Assembly: GCA_047974855.1 (NCBI GenBank) | Contig: JBKECT010000020.1 | Location: 1 to 39,352 of the forward strand | Length of the DNA stretch: 39,352 nucleotides | Direction of reading: 5' to 3' | Source: CAYNRG01 sp047974855 | GTDB taxonomy: Bacteria > Bacillota_I > Bacilli_A > Erysipelotrichales > Erysipelotrichaceae | Shown here: in pieces, positions 23,877-33,079 of the stretch | How positions within the stretch are numbered: the first letter of the stretch is position 1 | How the letters are laid out: each line of letters starts with the position of its first letter | The notes under the pieces: generated by a model | What the model was told of the DNA's origin: nothing | Database searches by the model: none | What the model saw: the letters and a program-made list of their open reading frames with translations, nothing else | Program-made: the position numbers and the translations under genes

Positions 23877-25087
23877 TTTTAGAATATTTGAAATTGTCTG
23901 TCAATGAATTAATTAACAATAGATTACGTTCTTTTTTGTCACTGATTGGGATTGTGATTGGGGTTGCTGTTGTCTTTATCATTTTTTCAATTTCGGATAT
24001 TACTAATGCGGCTATTGTGAATGAGATTAGTGGAACCAATGGTGTTTTTCAAATCTATTACGTGGATGATAAAGAAGACACGGGATCCATCTTTATGACA
24101 TCATTGGGGTTTAGCACTTCTCAAACGCAAGTGAATCGCTATGATGTAGAGGATATCGAACTTTTAATGGAAGTTGATGGAATTGCTGGAGCAGCTGGTA
24201 ACTTTTCGACATCTGAAACAGTTCGGATTAATGAGTATACCGTGCAGTCAACACTGCGGCGCTATAGTGAGACTTTTTTAGATTATCATGAACTTGAAAT
24301 TGTGGAAGGAACTGATATTTTTGCCTATCCTGAAAAGACCCAAAAAAATCTTGCGATGGTTAGCAGTACAATGGTTGAAATGTATTTGGAGATGGATGTG
24401 AGTGAAGTTGTTGGAAAAACGCTCGTGATAAGGAATAAAGAGTTTGTAATCGTTGGTGTGTTGGAAACAACAGATACGACAGCAACAGCAGTCCTTTCTG
24501 AACAGGGCTATGATGCGCTTTACTCAGCTTCAACTTTGAATGCGATTTCTGTAAAAGTGGAAGCAGGGTATCCACTTCGAGAAACAGCTCAGGAAGCGGT
24601 AGACTACTTAAACTATGCGAATGGGTATAGTAATCAAAAAGGTGGTTATGCTCTTGAGGATTTATCTGTTTTGACAGAGTCAATAGGAGTAGTAACAGGG
24701 ATATTGTCATTAGTTATGGGTGTTATCGCAGCGATTTCTTTACTTGTCGCAGGAATTGGCGTTATGAATATTATGCTAGTTAGTGTTGTGGAGAGAACCC
24801 GCGAGATAGGGGTTAAAAGAGCAATCGGTGCAGGGAAATCAGCAATTCAATTTCAGTTTATGGTGGAGTCGTGCTTATTAACGTTTACCGGAGGGGGCAT
24901 CGGTGTCTTAATAGGAGTTGTGGTTATTCAGATAACCTTAGCCGCACTGGATATGAATGTAGCAATCAACATGGGTTATGTTGTCTTTGCCTTAGTATTT
25001 TCAATCTCATTAGGATTGATGTTTGGATACCTACCATCACGCCGTGCAGCTGACTTAAATATTATTGAGGCAATTCAATCAGAATAA
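23873..25087 (+). CDS. MacB/FtsX-type ABC transporter permease
   Basis: A 404-residue permease with one membrane helix near the N-terminus (about 17-40), a large extracellular domain of the MacB_PCD type (about 45-260), and three C-terminal helices with the FtsX signature VVERTREIGVKRAIGA. Ends with PSRRAADLNIIEAIQ as usual for the family. It is the third gene of the efflux operon. Confidence 0.92.
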   Translation: MILEYLKLSVNELINNRLRSFLSLIGIVIGVAVVFIIFSISDITNAAIVNEISGTNGVFQIYYVDDKEDTGSIFMTSLGFSTSQTQVNRYDVEDIELLMEVDGIAGAAGNFSTSETVRINEYTVQSTLRRYSETFLDYHELEIVEGTDIFAYPEKTQKNLAMVSSTMVEMYLEMDVSEVVGKTLVIRNKEFVIVGVLETTDTTATAVLSEQGYDALYSASTLNAISVKVEAGYPLRETAQEAVDYLNYANGYSNQKGGYALEDLSVLTESIGVVTGILSLVMGVIAAISLLVAGIGVMNIMLVSVVERTREIGVKRAIGAGKSAIQFQFMVESCLLTFTGGGIGVLIGVVVIQITLAALDMNVAINMGYVVFALVFSISLGLMFGYLPSRRAADLNIIEAIQSE

Positions 25088-25119
25088 AACCAGAGAATAA
25101 ATTCTCTGGTTTTATTTTT
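25086..25119. terminator. Bidirectional terminator between efflux operon and AI-2E permease gene
   Basis: Perfect 12-bp stem AAAACCAGAGAA (25086-25097) / TTCTCTGGTTTT (25102-25113), loop TAAA, tail ATTTTT. Confidence 0.88.
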
Positions 25120-26308
25120 GAGTAATGTTGTTTGGTGTGACAATAATTTTTCTTTTCTTCAAAATGTAGTTGCCAATTTCACAAACCATTTTATAAATTA
25201 AAGCAGTAAATGGTACCGCAATCAGCATTCCAAATAGTCCCCATAGAGCTCCGAAGATAATTAATGAAAGTAGAACCCATAGTCCAGGTAAACCGACTGA
25301 TTTTCCAACGACCCGTGGGTAAATAAGGTTTCCTTCAAAAGTTTGAACAATTTGAAATACGATGATAAACCAAATGATATCAATGAATGGTCTAACAGCA
25401 AGGATAAGCAAACAACCAAACGCCATCCCAAACATAGCACCAAACATAGGGACGATACTGCTGACAGCGATGATGCAAGCAATCAACATAGCGAATGGGA
25501 AGTTGAGCAGGGTTAAAACAACGAAGTAAATTGTTCCCAATATGCAAGCCTCTAATAATTGTCCAGAAATAAAACGGCTAAAAATGTAGTTTGCTTTTGT
25601 TCCCCATTCAAAAATAATAAGAGAAGCTTTGTAACCTGTAACCGCAAGGATTAGTTTTCTAAATTGATGAATAAAGGTTTCTTTATTAGAAAGCAGGTAA
25701 AGGCTAAGCATAAATCCTGTAAACCAAGTCATTAACTCAGAAGTAAATGCAAGAGCGTTGTTGATGATGCTGGTACTAGCACCCATCATCCAGGTGCTTG
25801 TGTTTTGGATTATTTGATCCCAAGACAGCCCTTGTGACTCAATGAAGGCATTGATGGATTTTTGGTCAATAGATATTCTTGATTCAACATGTAGGTATTC
25901 TAGAAAGTTATTAATATTTTTAACAATAGATACTAAGTAGTTTCCGGCGTTAGTGAATAAGAGCTGAACACTACCGATAAGTTGTGGAGCGATAATTGCG
26001 ATAAATATATAAATTAGAGCAAAGGCAAAGATGAGAGTAAAGAAAATAGAAAGTGCCCTAATTTTGTTGTAAAAAAAATTTTTTTCTGGTATCAACCGCT
26101 TTAAATTTCGCTCAATGATACTCATGGGAATATTTAAAACAAAAGCAATTCCAACTGCATAAAACAGAGGAGTAAATAAATTTAAAAAATTAAAAGTGCC
26201 TTGTACCACTTGTGGAAGCAACAAAGCAGCAAAGACAAGTATAACAAAAAAGGTGATTAAGATCAGTTTAGGCTTTAATGAAGCTAATTCTTCTTTAGTT
26301 AATTTCAT
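25112..26308 (-). CDS. AI-2E family transporter (PerM/YtvI-like membrane protein)
   Basis: A 398-residue protein with about eight membrane helices: two pairs at the N-terminus, a soluble segment (about 120-210), then the conserved C-terminal block (GQLLEACILGTIYFVVL, YPRVVGKSVGLPGLWVLLSLIIFGALWGLFGMLIAVPF). The family name covers putative permeases; most members have not been shown to move AI-2, and some are cation antiporters. Single gene with its own promoter; the start is behind TGGAGGAACTTTC. Confidence 0.85.
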   Translation of the reverse strand: MKLTKEELASLKPKLILITFFVILVFAALLLPQVVQGTFNFLNLFTPLFYAVGIAFVLNIPMSIIERNLKRLIPEKNFFYNKIRALSIFFTLIFAFALIYIFIAIIAPQLIGSVQLLFTNAGNYLVSIVKNINNFLEYLHVESRISIDQKSINAFIESQGLSWDQIIQNTSTWMMGASTSIINNALAFTSELMTWFTGFMLSLYLLSNKETFIHQFRKLILAVTGYKASLIIFEWGTKANYIFSRFISGQLLEACILGTIYFVVLTLLNFPFAMLIACIIAVSSIVPMFGAMFGMAFGCLLILAVRPFIDIIWFIIVFQIVQTFEGNLIYPRVVGKSVGLPGLWVLLSLIIFGALWGLFGMLIAVPFTALIYKMVCEIGNYILKKRKIIVTPNNITQK

Positions 26309-26329
26309 GAAAGTTCCTCCATAGGTAAT

Positions 26330-26358
26330 AGTTTACACAAAAGCACTAAAAAATACAA
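26330..26358 (-). promoter_or_regulatory. Promoter of the AI-2E family gene
   Basis: Minus strand TTGTAT (26358-26353), 17-bp spacer, TAAACT (26335-26330), about 20 bases before the start codon. Confidence 0.55.
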
Positions 26359-26398
26359 TGAGAGTTTGCGATAGATTGTTTATTTCTTAGGGACGCTG

Positions 26399-26407
26399 TG
26401 ATATAAT
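26399..26407 (+). promoter_or_regulatory. Extended -10 promoter of ddl
   Basis: TGATATAAT, an extended -10 with perfect TATAAT (26402-26407), no clear -35, about 41 bases before the ddl start. The same TGATATAATAA recurs at 27644-27654 just before deoD. Confidence 0.55.
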
Positions 26408-26447
26408 AAGGCTTGAAAATAAGGACAATGAAAGTGGTGAGTGATAA

Positions 26448-27635
26448 ATGAAGTTGAAGGTTGCGGTATTTTTTGGTGGGGAATCGGTTGAACATGAGGT
26501 CAGCATCATTTCTGCTAAGCAAGCGATGGAAGCATTAGATAAAGATAAATACGAAGTGATTCCTATTTACATTTCTAAGAATAGAGAGATGTACTATGGT
26601 GCAAAGTTGCTGGACTTAACGCAATATAAAAATATGACAACCTTGCTTAGTAAAGTACAACAGGTGACATTGGTTAAGAAAAATCAAAAAGTAATCATTG
26701 AACCTGTAAAAAAAGGCTTGTTTAGCAAAGAATTAAATACTGTGGATGTTGCGGTGCCAGTGGTTCATGGAACTAATGGTGAAGATGGTGTACTACAGGG
26801 ATACTTAGAAATGCTCCGCTTACCTTATGTTGGGTGTGACGTTGTTTCGGCAGCGGTAGGGCAAGATAAAGTGATGATGAAGGTGATGTTTGAAAAAGCA
26901 AATTTGCCTATGACACCATGGTTTTGGGTTTATGCTCATCAATTTAAAGAAAAGCAAAGCGAGATTTTGAACCAAGCCCAAGATCTAGGGTACCCTTTGG
27001 TACTTAAACCAGCTTGTTTAGGGTCTTCGGTAGGGATTGTGATTGCTCATAATGAAGAAGAGTTCATTGAAGGGATGAAAGAAGCGGGATCGTTTGACTT
27101 TAAGGTTGTTGTAGAAAAAATGGTTGAGAACTTAAGGGAAATTAACTGTTCGGTGTTAGGGTCTTGTTTCTCTAGTCGAGCTAGTGTTTTAGAAGAAGTT
27201 GGTAAGAAAGACGAAATCCTGTCTTATCAAGATAAGTATCAAGGAGGATCAAAGGGCTCTAAGTCCTCGGGGTCTAAAGGGATGGCAAGCACAACTAGAA
27301 TAGTTCCGGCTCCACTGAATGAGAATCAAACGAAAAAGATACAAAAGTTAGCGCTAAAGGCGTTTCAAGTGTTAGGAACAAGCGGTGTTTGTCGAATTGA
27401 TTTTATGATGAATGGACAGACAGAGGAAATTATGATTAATGAAATCAATACAATTCCAGGATCTCTGGCCTTCTATTTGTGGTCTCCACAGGGAGTCGAT
27501 TTTACAATGTTGATGGATGAGTTAATTCAAGTTGCACTAGATCGTTATCGGCGTAAAGAAAAAATGACCTTTTCGTATGACACAAACTTGCTTCAAAACT
27601 ATTCTGAATCAGGTACAAAGGGAAGTAAAAGATAG
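26448..27635 (+). CDS. ddl: D-alanine--D-alanine ligase
   Basis: A 395-residue ATP-grasp ligase making D-Ala-D-Ala for peptidoglycan. N-terminal VAVFFGGESVEHEVSIISA, substrate-loop VVHGTNGEDGVLQGYLEML, the ATP-grasp stretch LVLKPACLGSSVGI and the metal-binding MINEINTIPGSLAFYLW are all present. The omega-loop region around residue 265-285 carries a Gly/Ser/Lys-rich insert (YQGGSKGSKSSGSKGMAS) instead of the shorter usual form; I recall similar inserts in other gut Bacillota ligases. It begins behind a weak GTGGTGAGTGATAA ribosome site. Confidence 0.9.
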   Translation: MKLKVAVFFGGESVEHEVSIISAKQAMEALDKDKYEVIPIYISKNREMYYGAKLLDLTQYKNMTTLLSKVQQVTLVKKNQKVIIEPVKKGLFSKELNTVDVAVPVVHGTNGEDGVLQGYLEMLRLPYVGCDVVSAAVGQDKVMMKVMFEKANLPMTPWFWVYAHQFKEKQSEILNQAQDLGYPLVLKPACLGSSVGIVIAHNEEEFIEGMKEAGSFDFKVVVEKMVENLREINCSVLGSCFSSRASVLEEVGKKDEILSYQDKYQGGSKGSKSSGSKGMASTTRIVPAPLNENQTKKIQKLALKAFQVLGTSGVCRIDFMMNGQTEEIMINEINTIPGSLAFYLWSPQGVDFTMLMDELIQVALDRYRRKEKMTFSYDTNLLQNYSESGTKGSKR

Positions 27636-27676
27636 AAAAAGTTTGATATAATAAATAAAGAAAAAGGAGGAATTTT

Positions 27677-28390
27677 ATGTCGACACCACACAATGCTGCA
27701 GAAAAAGGACAAATTGCTAAGACGGTATTAATGCCAGGGGATCCACTGCGAGCTAAATTTATTGCGGAAGTATTTTTAGAAGATGTTCAAGAATTTAATA
27801 CAGTTAGAAATATGTTTGGTTATACAGGAACGTATAAAGGAAAAGAAGTATCAGTTATGGGCTCTGGCATGGGGATGCCGAGCATTGGTATCTATTCTTA
27901 TGAGTTGTATACAGAGTACGATGTAGAAAGCATTATTCGTGTAGGATCAGCAGGGGGATATACAAAAGACTTAAATTTATATGATGTTGTATTAGCGGAT
28001 AGTGCATATAGCGAGTCGAGTTATGCAAAAACACAGTCTGGCTATGAAGAGGATAAGACTTATCCTTCAAAAGAGTTGAACACGTCACTTCTTGATGCTG
28101 CGAAAGAACTAAATATATCTGTAACAACAAGCTGTGTTCATTCTTCTGATGTATTTTATAGAGAAGGTGGGATTGGGTATGTTCAGCAGTTGGTTGATGA
28201 AAAGGGGTGCAAGGCTGTAGAAATGGAAAGTTTTGCACTATTCCATAATGCATCACAACTGAATAAGAAAGCAGCGTGCTTGCTGACTGTTTCTGATAGT
28301 TTTGTTTTTGAAGAAAAGACAACGGCTGAAGAAAGGCAGAATTCTTTCACAAATATGATGAAAATCGCATTAGAGGCTGCAATTAAATAA
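27677..28390 (+). CDS. deoD: Purine nucleoside phosphorylase, DeoD type
   Basis: A 237-residue hexameric PNP with the conserved MSTPHNAAEKG start (active-site His5), MPGDPLRAKFIAE phosphate loop, GSGMGMPSIGIYSYEL, VRVGSAGG-type segment (IIRVGSAGGYTKDL), MESFAL ribose-binding motif and catalytic Asp in TVSDSF. It splits purine (deoxy)nucleosides into base and pentose 1-phosphate. Ribosome site AAAAAGGAGGAATTTT precedes ATG 27677; a TATAAT lies 24 bases upstream of the start. A terminator follows. Confidence 0.93.
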   Translation: MSTPHNAAEKGQIAKTVLMPGDPLRAKFIAEVFLEDVQEFNTVRNMFGYTGTYKGKEVSVMGSGMGMPSIGIYSYELYTEYDVESIIRVGSAGGYTKDLNLYDVVLADSAYSESSYAKTQSGYEEDKTYPSKELNTSLLDAAKELNISVTTSCVHSSDVFYREGGIGYVQQLVDEKGCKAVEMESFALFHNASQLNKKAACLLTVSDSFVFEEKTTAEERQNSFTNMMKIALEAAIK

Positions 28391-28396
28391 TAGGAT

Positions 28397-28431
28397 AAGA
28401 GTGGATAAGTATGGTGAATTCACTCTTTTTG
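28397..28431 (+). terminator. Terminator of deoD
   Basis: AAGAGTG (28397-28403) pairs with CACTCTT (28421-28427) across a 17-base loop, followed by a T-run. Confidence 0.65.
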
Positions 28432-28533
28432 TTTATTTCTTAGGAAATAAATATTATTTATAGTACAAAATAAATAGCTTTGCGCTATAATTTTTTGTAT
28501 AAATTTATAGAATGAGAAGAAGCTAATGTAGAT

Positions 28534-29107
28534 ATGGGAGTTATTTTAGGATTTTTACCTGTTTTAGCAATAGCGTAGACGATTGTAATTGTTGTGACAG
28601 GCTATACAAAACACCACCTGACCAACCCAACATTGTTTCTGGGGTGAAAAAAGGTGGGACGGTTTTAATCGGTAGAGCGGGAGTGCGAGTTCCGCTTTTT
28701 GAAAGACTTGACCGTTTGTATCTAGCTCAAATGTCTGTAGATATTAAAACAGAACAATTGGTATCAACAAATGACTTTATCAATGTGTTTGTGGATGCCG
28801 TGACAAAAGTAAGAATTTCACCAACAGAGGAAGGAATTAAGTTAGCATCAAAGAACCTTTTGAATAAGCAACAAGAAGAGAAAATGCAGGATTTACAGGG
28901 TTCATTACATGGGAATATATGTGAAGTCATCGGAACGTTATCTTTAAAAGGATAAACACAGACCGTGATTCTTCCTCTGACCAGGTGATGCAAAAAGCTT
29001 CAAAGGATATGAATAAACTTGGGATTGAAAATTTTTCATGAAATACTCAAAATGTTACAGGACTTACTCCGGAAGTAGATGTAAAAGAAGTGGGTAAAAA
29101 GAAATAG
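28534..29107 (+). pseudogene. Decayed flotillin (SPFH/band 7) gene
   Basis: Reading across three frames recovers an SPFH flotillin: a hydrophobic start MGVILGFLPVLAIA, TAG at 28576-28578, VIVVTGYTK, a frame change near 28605, PPDQPNIVSGVKKGGTVLIGRAG, the longest piece VPLFERLDRLYLAQMSVDIKTEQ through CEVIGTLSLKG (28644-28955), another frame change, NTDRDSSSDQVMQKASKDMNKLGIE, and TGA at 29039-29041. The alanine/glutamate-rich C-terminal half of a normal flotillin (about 500 residues) is missing. It therefore cannot make a working scaffold protein. Only the 103-residue fragment is open. Confidence 0.8.
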
Positions 29108-29255
29108 TTTAGTACGGAGCATACTAGAAAGGCAAGCGGGGGTGAGTAATGGTTTTAGAAAATTTTGCAATTTGTGAAGTATGTAAAGTGGAAGAAAAAA
29201 TATCATTGACCAATGGAGCAAGATCGAATTAAAATGGCAATGATATAATTGCGAT

Positions 29256-29296
29256 AGATTATTTCTTGGGGAATTAAAAAAGAAATAATCTTTTTT
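29256..29296 (+). terminator. Strong terminator before oppA
   Basis: 12-bp stem AGATTATTTCTT (29256-29267) / AAGAAATAATCT (29280-29291) with six T bases. It begins only 8 bases after a TGATATAAT extended -10 box (29241-29249), so a transcript starting there would be only about 40 nt long. Confidence 0.8.
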
Positions 29297-29305
29297 AGTG
29301 AAAAC

Positions 29306-29399
29306 TATGAAATATTTTACATTAATTATGTAAGAAATATCAAAATTATGAAATATTTTACAGAAAAGACTTGACTTTATTGCAAGATAAATCTATACT
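29306..29399 (+). promoter_or_regulatory. oppA promoter with a 16-bp direct repeat upstream
   Basis: TTGACT (29371-29376), 17-bp spacer, TATACT (29394-29399), 29 bases before the oppA start. Upstream, TATGAAATATTTTACA occurs at 29306-29321 and again at 29347-29362 (41 bp apart, about four helical turns), a layout expected for a regulator bound twice on the same face. Confidence 0.7.
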
Positions 29400-29427
29400 T
29401 GAACCATATTTTAAGGGGGACAAAACT

Positions 29428-31062
29428 ATGAAAAAACTAAAATATGGCGTTGTCGTATTGCTAGTTGCATCTTTGCTTGCAGGATGTAGCTCGTCTTCAA
29501 CAACGGGCGAGCCAACAGATACACCAGCTGATAGCTCGTCAAAAGTAACGGTGGCAACGGATACTGATCTATCAACGATGGATCATTCAATCGCAACAGA
29601 TGGAACATCCATGGTGGCCATCACGATGGGGTTTGCGGGATTAACTGAACTAGATGAAAACAACCAACCTTTACCGGATATGGCGACAAGCTGGACAACA
29701 AATGAAGATGAAACAGTGTATACCTTTACTTTGGCAGATACGATATGGTCTAATGGCGTACCAGTGACTGCAGCTGACTTTGTTTATGGATGGCAACGTT
29801 TAGCTAGCCAAGAAACAGCTTCCGAGTACGCATTTATTCTTTCGGTAATTACACTGCAGAATGCAGATGCTGTTATTTCAGGAGAACTTCCTGTTACTGA
29901 TTTAGGAATAAAAGCAATCGATGACAAAACACTGGAAGTAACACTAAATGCACCATGTGATTTTTTCTTAAGTTTGCTTGCGTTTCCGAGCTTCTTTCCA
30001 TTAAATCAAGAATTTGTTGAATCCCAAGGAGATCAATATGCTTTAACACCAGATAACATGATTTATAATGGCCCTTATGCTATGAATTCATGGACTTCTG
30101 GAAATAGCTACTCTTTTGTGAAAAATGATGGGTATTATCAAGCAGATACAATCGAGGTGGATGAGGTTGAATTTAAATTTATCCAAGATACTCAATCTGC
30201 GATGTTAGAATATCAAACTGGAAATATTGATGTGGTTAAATTAAGCGGTGAAATGGTGGATGCTTATAAAGACCAACCAGGATTTACCAATCGTTTACAA
30301 GGATATCTTTGGTACTTATCATTAAACTTTGGCGATGAAGTAATTCAAAATGCAGACTTGCGTCAAGCACTGCTTTATGCAGTAGATCGTGAAACAATTG
30401 CAGAGAGTGTATTAAAAGATGGCTCTGTTGCAGCGGATGGAATTATTCCAATTGAATTAGCGAACGGACCAGATGGTACAGAATATCGTGATGCAGCTGG
30501 AAGTTTAATTACTTATGATCCAGCAAAAGCACAAGAATATTACGAAAAAGCAAAAGAGGTATTAGGATCTGATGTGACAATTGAACTTTTATTTGAAGAC
30601 ACAGAAGCAAGTAAAGCAGTTGCAGAATACATTCAAAATAACTTAGAGACAAATTGTCCTGGAATGACAGTAACGCTAAATAGTAAGCCTAAGAAGACAC
30701 GGTTAGAAATGCAACAAAATGGTGAATATCAAATCGCACTTCATCGTTGGGGGCCAGATTATGCTGACCCACAAACATACTTAGACCTATTTATCACTGG
30801 AGCATCCAATAACTATGGTGTTTACAGCAGTGAAACTTATGATGGTTTGGTACTAGAAGCAACAACAGGTGAAACAGCAACAGATTCAACAGCACGTTGG
30901 GATATGTTGATTGAAGCTGAAAAAGTATTGGTTCAAGATGATGCAGCGGTTATTCCTGTTTATCAAAATGGTGGAGCTATGATGATTCAACCATCAGTTA
31001 GTGGAATTGAATTTCATAGTGCTGGTGTAGATAACTACCGCCATATGGTCATAGGAGAATAA
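29428..31062 (+). CDS. oppA: Oligopeptide ABC transporter substrate-binding lipoprotein
   Basis: A 544-residue SBP_bac_5 family protein. The lipobox LLAGC puts the lipid-bearing Cys at about residue 20, followed by a Ser/Thr-rich linker. Family pieces include FVYGWQRLASQETASEYA, LRQALLYAVDRETIAESVL and HRWGPDYADPQTYLDLF, all typical of peptide binders. It is anchored outside the membrane and delivers peptides to OppBC. Start 29428 behind AAGGGGGACAAAACT; the frame extends to 29371, but that is inside the promoter. A hairpin separates it from oppB, probably making binding protein in excess. Confidence 0.92.
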   Translation: MKKLKYGVVVLLVASLLAGCSSSSTTGEPTDTPADSSSKVTVATDTDLSTMDHSIATDGTSMVAITMGFAGLTELDENNQPLPDMATSWTTNEDETVYTFTLADTIWSNGVPVTAADFVYGWQRLASQETASEYAFILSVITLQNADAVISGELPVTDLGIKAIDDKTLEVTLNAPCDFFLSLLAFPSFFPLNQEFVESQGDQYALTPDNMIYNGPYAMNSWTSGNSYSFVKNDGYYQADTIEVDEVEFKFIQDTQSAMLEYQTGNIDVVKLSGEMVDAYKDQPGFTNRLQGYLWYLSLNFGDEVIQNADLRQALLYAVDRETIAESVLKDGSVAADGIIPIELANGPDGTEYRDAAGSLITYDPAKAQEYYEKAKEVLGSDVTIELLFEDTEASKAVAEYIQNNLETNCPGMTVTLNSKPKKTRLEMQQNGEYQIALHRWGPDYADPQTYLDLFITGASNNYGVYSSETYDGLVLEATTGETATDSTARWDMLIEAEKVLVQDDAAVIPVYQNGGAMMIQPSVSGIEFHSAGVDNYRHMVIGE

Positions 31063-31063
31063 A

Positions 31064-31093
31064 AAAATAGGGCGAGACTTCTCGCTCTATTTT
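31064..31093 (+). terminator. Partial terminator/processing hairpin between oppA and oppB
   Basis: AAAATAGGGCGAG (31064-31076), loop ACTT, CTCGCTCTATTTT (31081-31093): 13 bp with one G-T pair. With no other promoter before oppB, it probably lowers expression of the rest of the operon relative to oppA. Confidence 0.65.
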
Positions 31094-31112
31094 AAGAAAG
31101 GGAGTGGATAAA

Positions 31113-32048
31113 TTGAGTAAGTATATTATTAAGAGAATCCTCATTAGTTTAGCAACATTATTTGTTATTCTGTTTGTATTGTTTTTGATGCTTGAGTTTA
31201 TGCCGGGCTCTCCTTTCAATGATGAAAAAATAACCGAATCACAACGTGCTTTGTTGTATGCGAAATATGGCTTAGATCAGCCATTCTTTGTTCGTTTCTT
31301 TAGTTATTTTTCAAACATGTTAAAGGGAGATTTTGGTGTTTCATATGTTATTAATAAAAACTTTTCAGTGACATCAATGGTTATGGATCGCTTAGCAGTA
31401 ACGATTCGAATTGGTCTTCAAGCGATGCTTTTAGGAACAGCGATAGGCTTAATTTTAGGAGTTGTAGCGGCAATAAAACATAACACTTGGGTTGATACCC
31501 TCTGTTCAGCGATTTCGATTTTAGGGGTGAGTGTTCCTTCGTATGTGTTTGCACTGGGGCTATCTTATTTTGTGGGCTTTAAATTAGGGTGGTTTCCGAT
31601 TCTTTATAATCCTGCACTACCAGGACAATCCACCGTTTTACCAACCATTGCGTTATCACTATTTACAGTTGCTAATATTGCACGATTTACACGCTCTGAA
31701 ATGATCGAAGTTTTGAATTCTGATTTCATTCAATTAGCGCAATCAAAAGGGATAAAAGAGTGGAAACTTATTGTGAAACACGCTCTTAGAAATACCTTAA
31801 TTCCAATTATTACAGTCATGGGTCCACTGCTTGTCGGATTGCTTACAGGATCAATGGTAGTGGAGAAGATATTTGGAATCCCAGGGCTAGGTTCTTTGAT
31901 GGTACAAGCAATTCAAAACAACGACTTTAACGTTGTTATTGCGTGTGCGTTTGTTTACTCCGCACTTTATATTTTCACGATGTTGATTGTGGATATTCTA
32001 TATGGCATTATTGATCCACGGATTCGTGTAACTAAGAAAGGAGCGTAG
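31113..32048 (+). CDS. oppB: Oligopeptide ABC transporter permease OppB
   Basis: A 311-residue permease with six membrane helices and the EAA loop region around ALRNTLIPIITVMGPLLVGLLTGSMVVEKIFGIPGLG, typical of OppB/DppB. The start TTG 31113 (MSKYIIKRILI) fits the family N-terminus and stands 9 bases after GGGAG; GTG 31104 overlaps that ribosome site. oppC follows after two bases. Confidence 0.9.
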   Translation: MSKYIIKRILISLATLFVILFVLFLMLEFMPGSPFNDEKITESQRALLYAKYGLDQPFFVRFFSYFSNMLKGDFGVSYVINKNFSVTSMVMDRLAVTIRIGLQAMLLGTAIGLILGVVAAIKHNTWVDTLCSAISILGVSVPSYVFALGLSYFVGFKLGWFPILYNPALPGQSTVLPTIALSLFTVANIARFTRSEMIEVLNSDFIQLAQSKGIKEWKLIVKHALRNTLIPIITVMGPLLVGLLTGSMVVEKIFGIPGLGSLMVQAIQNNDFNVVIACAFVYSALYIFTMLIVDILYGIIDPRIRVTKKGA

Positions 32049-32050
32049 CT

Positions 32051-33067
32051 ATGACACAAATAACAGAAATAGAATTTAATGAAAATGATTTTGAATTAGC
32101 TCATGAATCAAATCAAGTGTTGATTGATAAAGCGTACAGTACGACTTCTTATGCCAAGGATGTATGGTCGCATTTCAGAAAAAATAAAGGTGCTGTTTTT
32201 GCGGCAGTGGTTATCTTAGTGATTATTGTTCTAGCCATTATAGGCCCATCGTTAAATGAACATACATATAAATCAATTATTATTCAACATGCATCACTAA
32301 CTCCAAGAATTCCAGTTGTTGAAAATCTAGGCATTTTCGATGGTGTATATAAAGGGGTCAATCAATATGTGCAAAAAGGATTGGAAGATGTTTACTATTG
32401 GTTTGGAACGGATACACAGGGAAGAGATATCTTTACTCGTGTTTGGGAAGGGACAAGAATTTCTTTAATCATTGCATTTACAGCGGTAGTTATTGATATT
32501 TTTATTGGTATGTTGTATGGATTAATTTCAGGATACTTCGGTGGAAAAGTGGATATGGCGATGCAACGCTTTGCAGAAATCCTAAATGGAATTCCAACAC
32601 TGGTTATTGTTATTTTATTAAGTTTAATTCTTCCGGCAGGGATTACGTCTATCATTATTGCTTTAATGCTGACAGGCTGGATTGGTATGAGCCGGATTGC
32701 AAGAGCTCAGGTGTTGAAATTAAAGGAACAAGAGTTCATTTTAGCATCAAAGACACTAGGGGCAAAACACAAATCAATTATCTTCAAAGATATTTTGCCT
32801 AATATCTTTGGTCAAATTATTATTATGAGTATGTTTTCAATTCCTAACGCTATTTTTACAGAAGCCTTTTTATCTTTTATTGGTTTGGGAATACCAGCGC
32901 CAATGGCATCTTTGGGGTCATTGATATCAGAGGGATATAAGTCGATGACTATTTATCCTCATATGATGTTAAGTGCAATTTTGGTATTAGCACTACTGAT
33001 GTTATGTTTTAACTTATTTGCAGATGGACTTCGAGATGCTTTTGATCCAAAAATGAAACAAATGTAG
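32051..33067 (+). CDS. oppC: Oligopeptide ABC transporter permease OppC
   Basis: A 338-residue permease with a cytoplasmic N-terminus of about 50 residues, a first membrane helix (about 50-70), the DTQGRDIFTRVWEGTRISLII entry motif of OppC/DppC, and the EAA loop in LKLKEQEFILASKTLGAKHKSIIFKDILPN. Ends with LFADGLRDAFDPKMK as usual. Ribosome site AAAGGAGCGTAGCT precedes ATG 32051. Confidence 0.93.
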   Translation: MTQITEIEFNENDFELAHESNQVLIDKAYSTTSYAKDVWSHFRKNKGAVFAAVVILVIIVLAIIGPSLNEHTYKSIIIQHASLTPRIPVVENLGIFDGVYKGVNQYVQKGLEDVYYWFGTDTQGRDIFTRVWEGTRISLIIAFTAVVIDIFIGMLYGLISGYFGGKVDMAMQRFAEILNGIPTLVIVILLSLILPAGITSIIIALMLTGWIGMSRIARAQVLKLKEQEFILASKTLGAKHKSIIFKDILPNIFGQIIIMSMFSIPNAIFTEAFLSFIGLGIPAPMASLGSLISEGYKSMTIYPHMMLSAILVLALLMLCFNLFADGLRDAFDPKMKQM

Positions 33068-33079
33068 GAGGGAAGAATA

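Noticed and set aside
28644..28955. 103-residue ORF as an intact gene
   Set aside because: It is an internal piece of a flotillin reading across broken frames, with family sequence continuing on both sides in other frames.
29149..29232. 27-codon ORF behind GGGGGTGAGTA (MVLENFAICEVC...)
   Set aside because: Too short, no recognisable family, located in debris after the flotillin pseudogene. Could be a real small peptide but nothing supports it.
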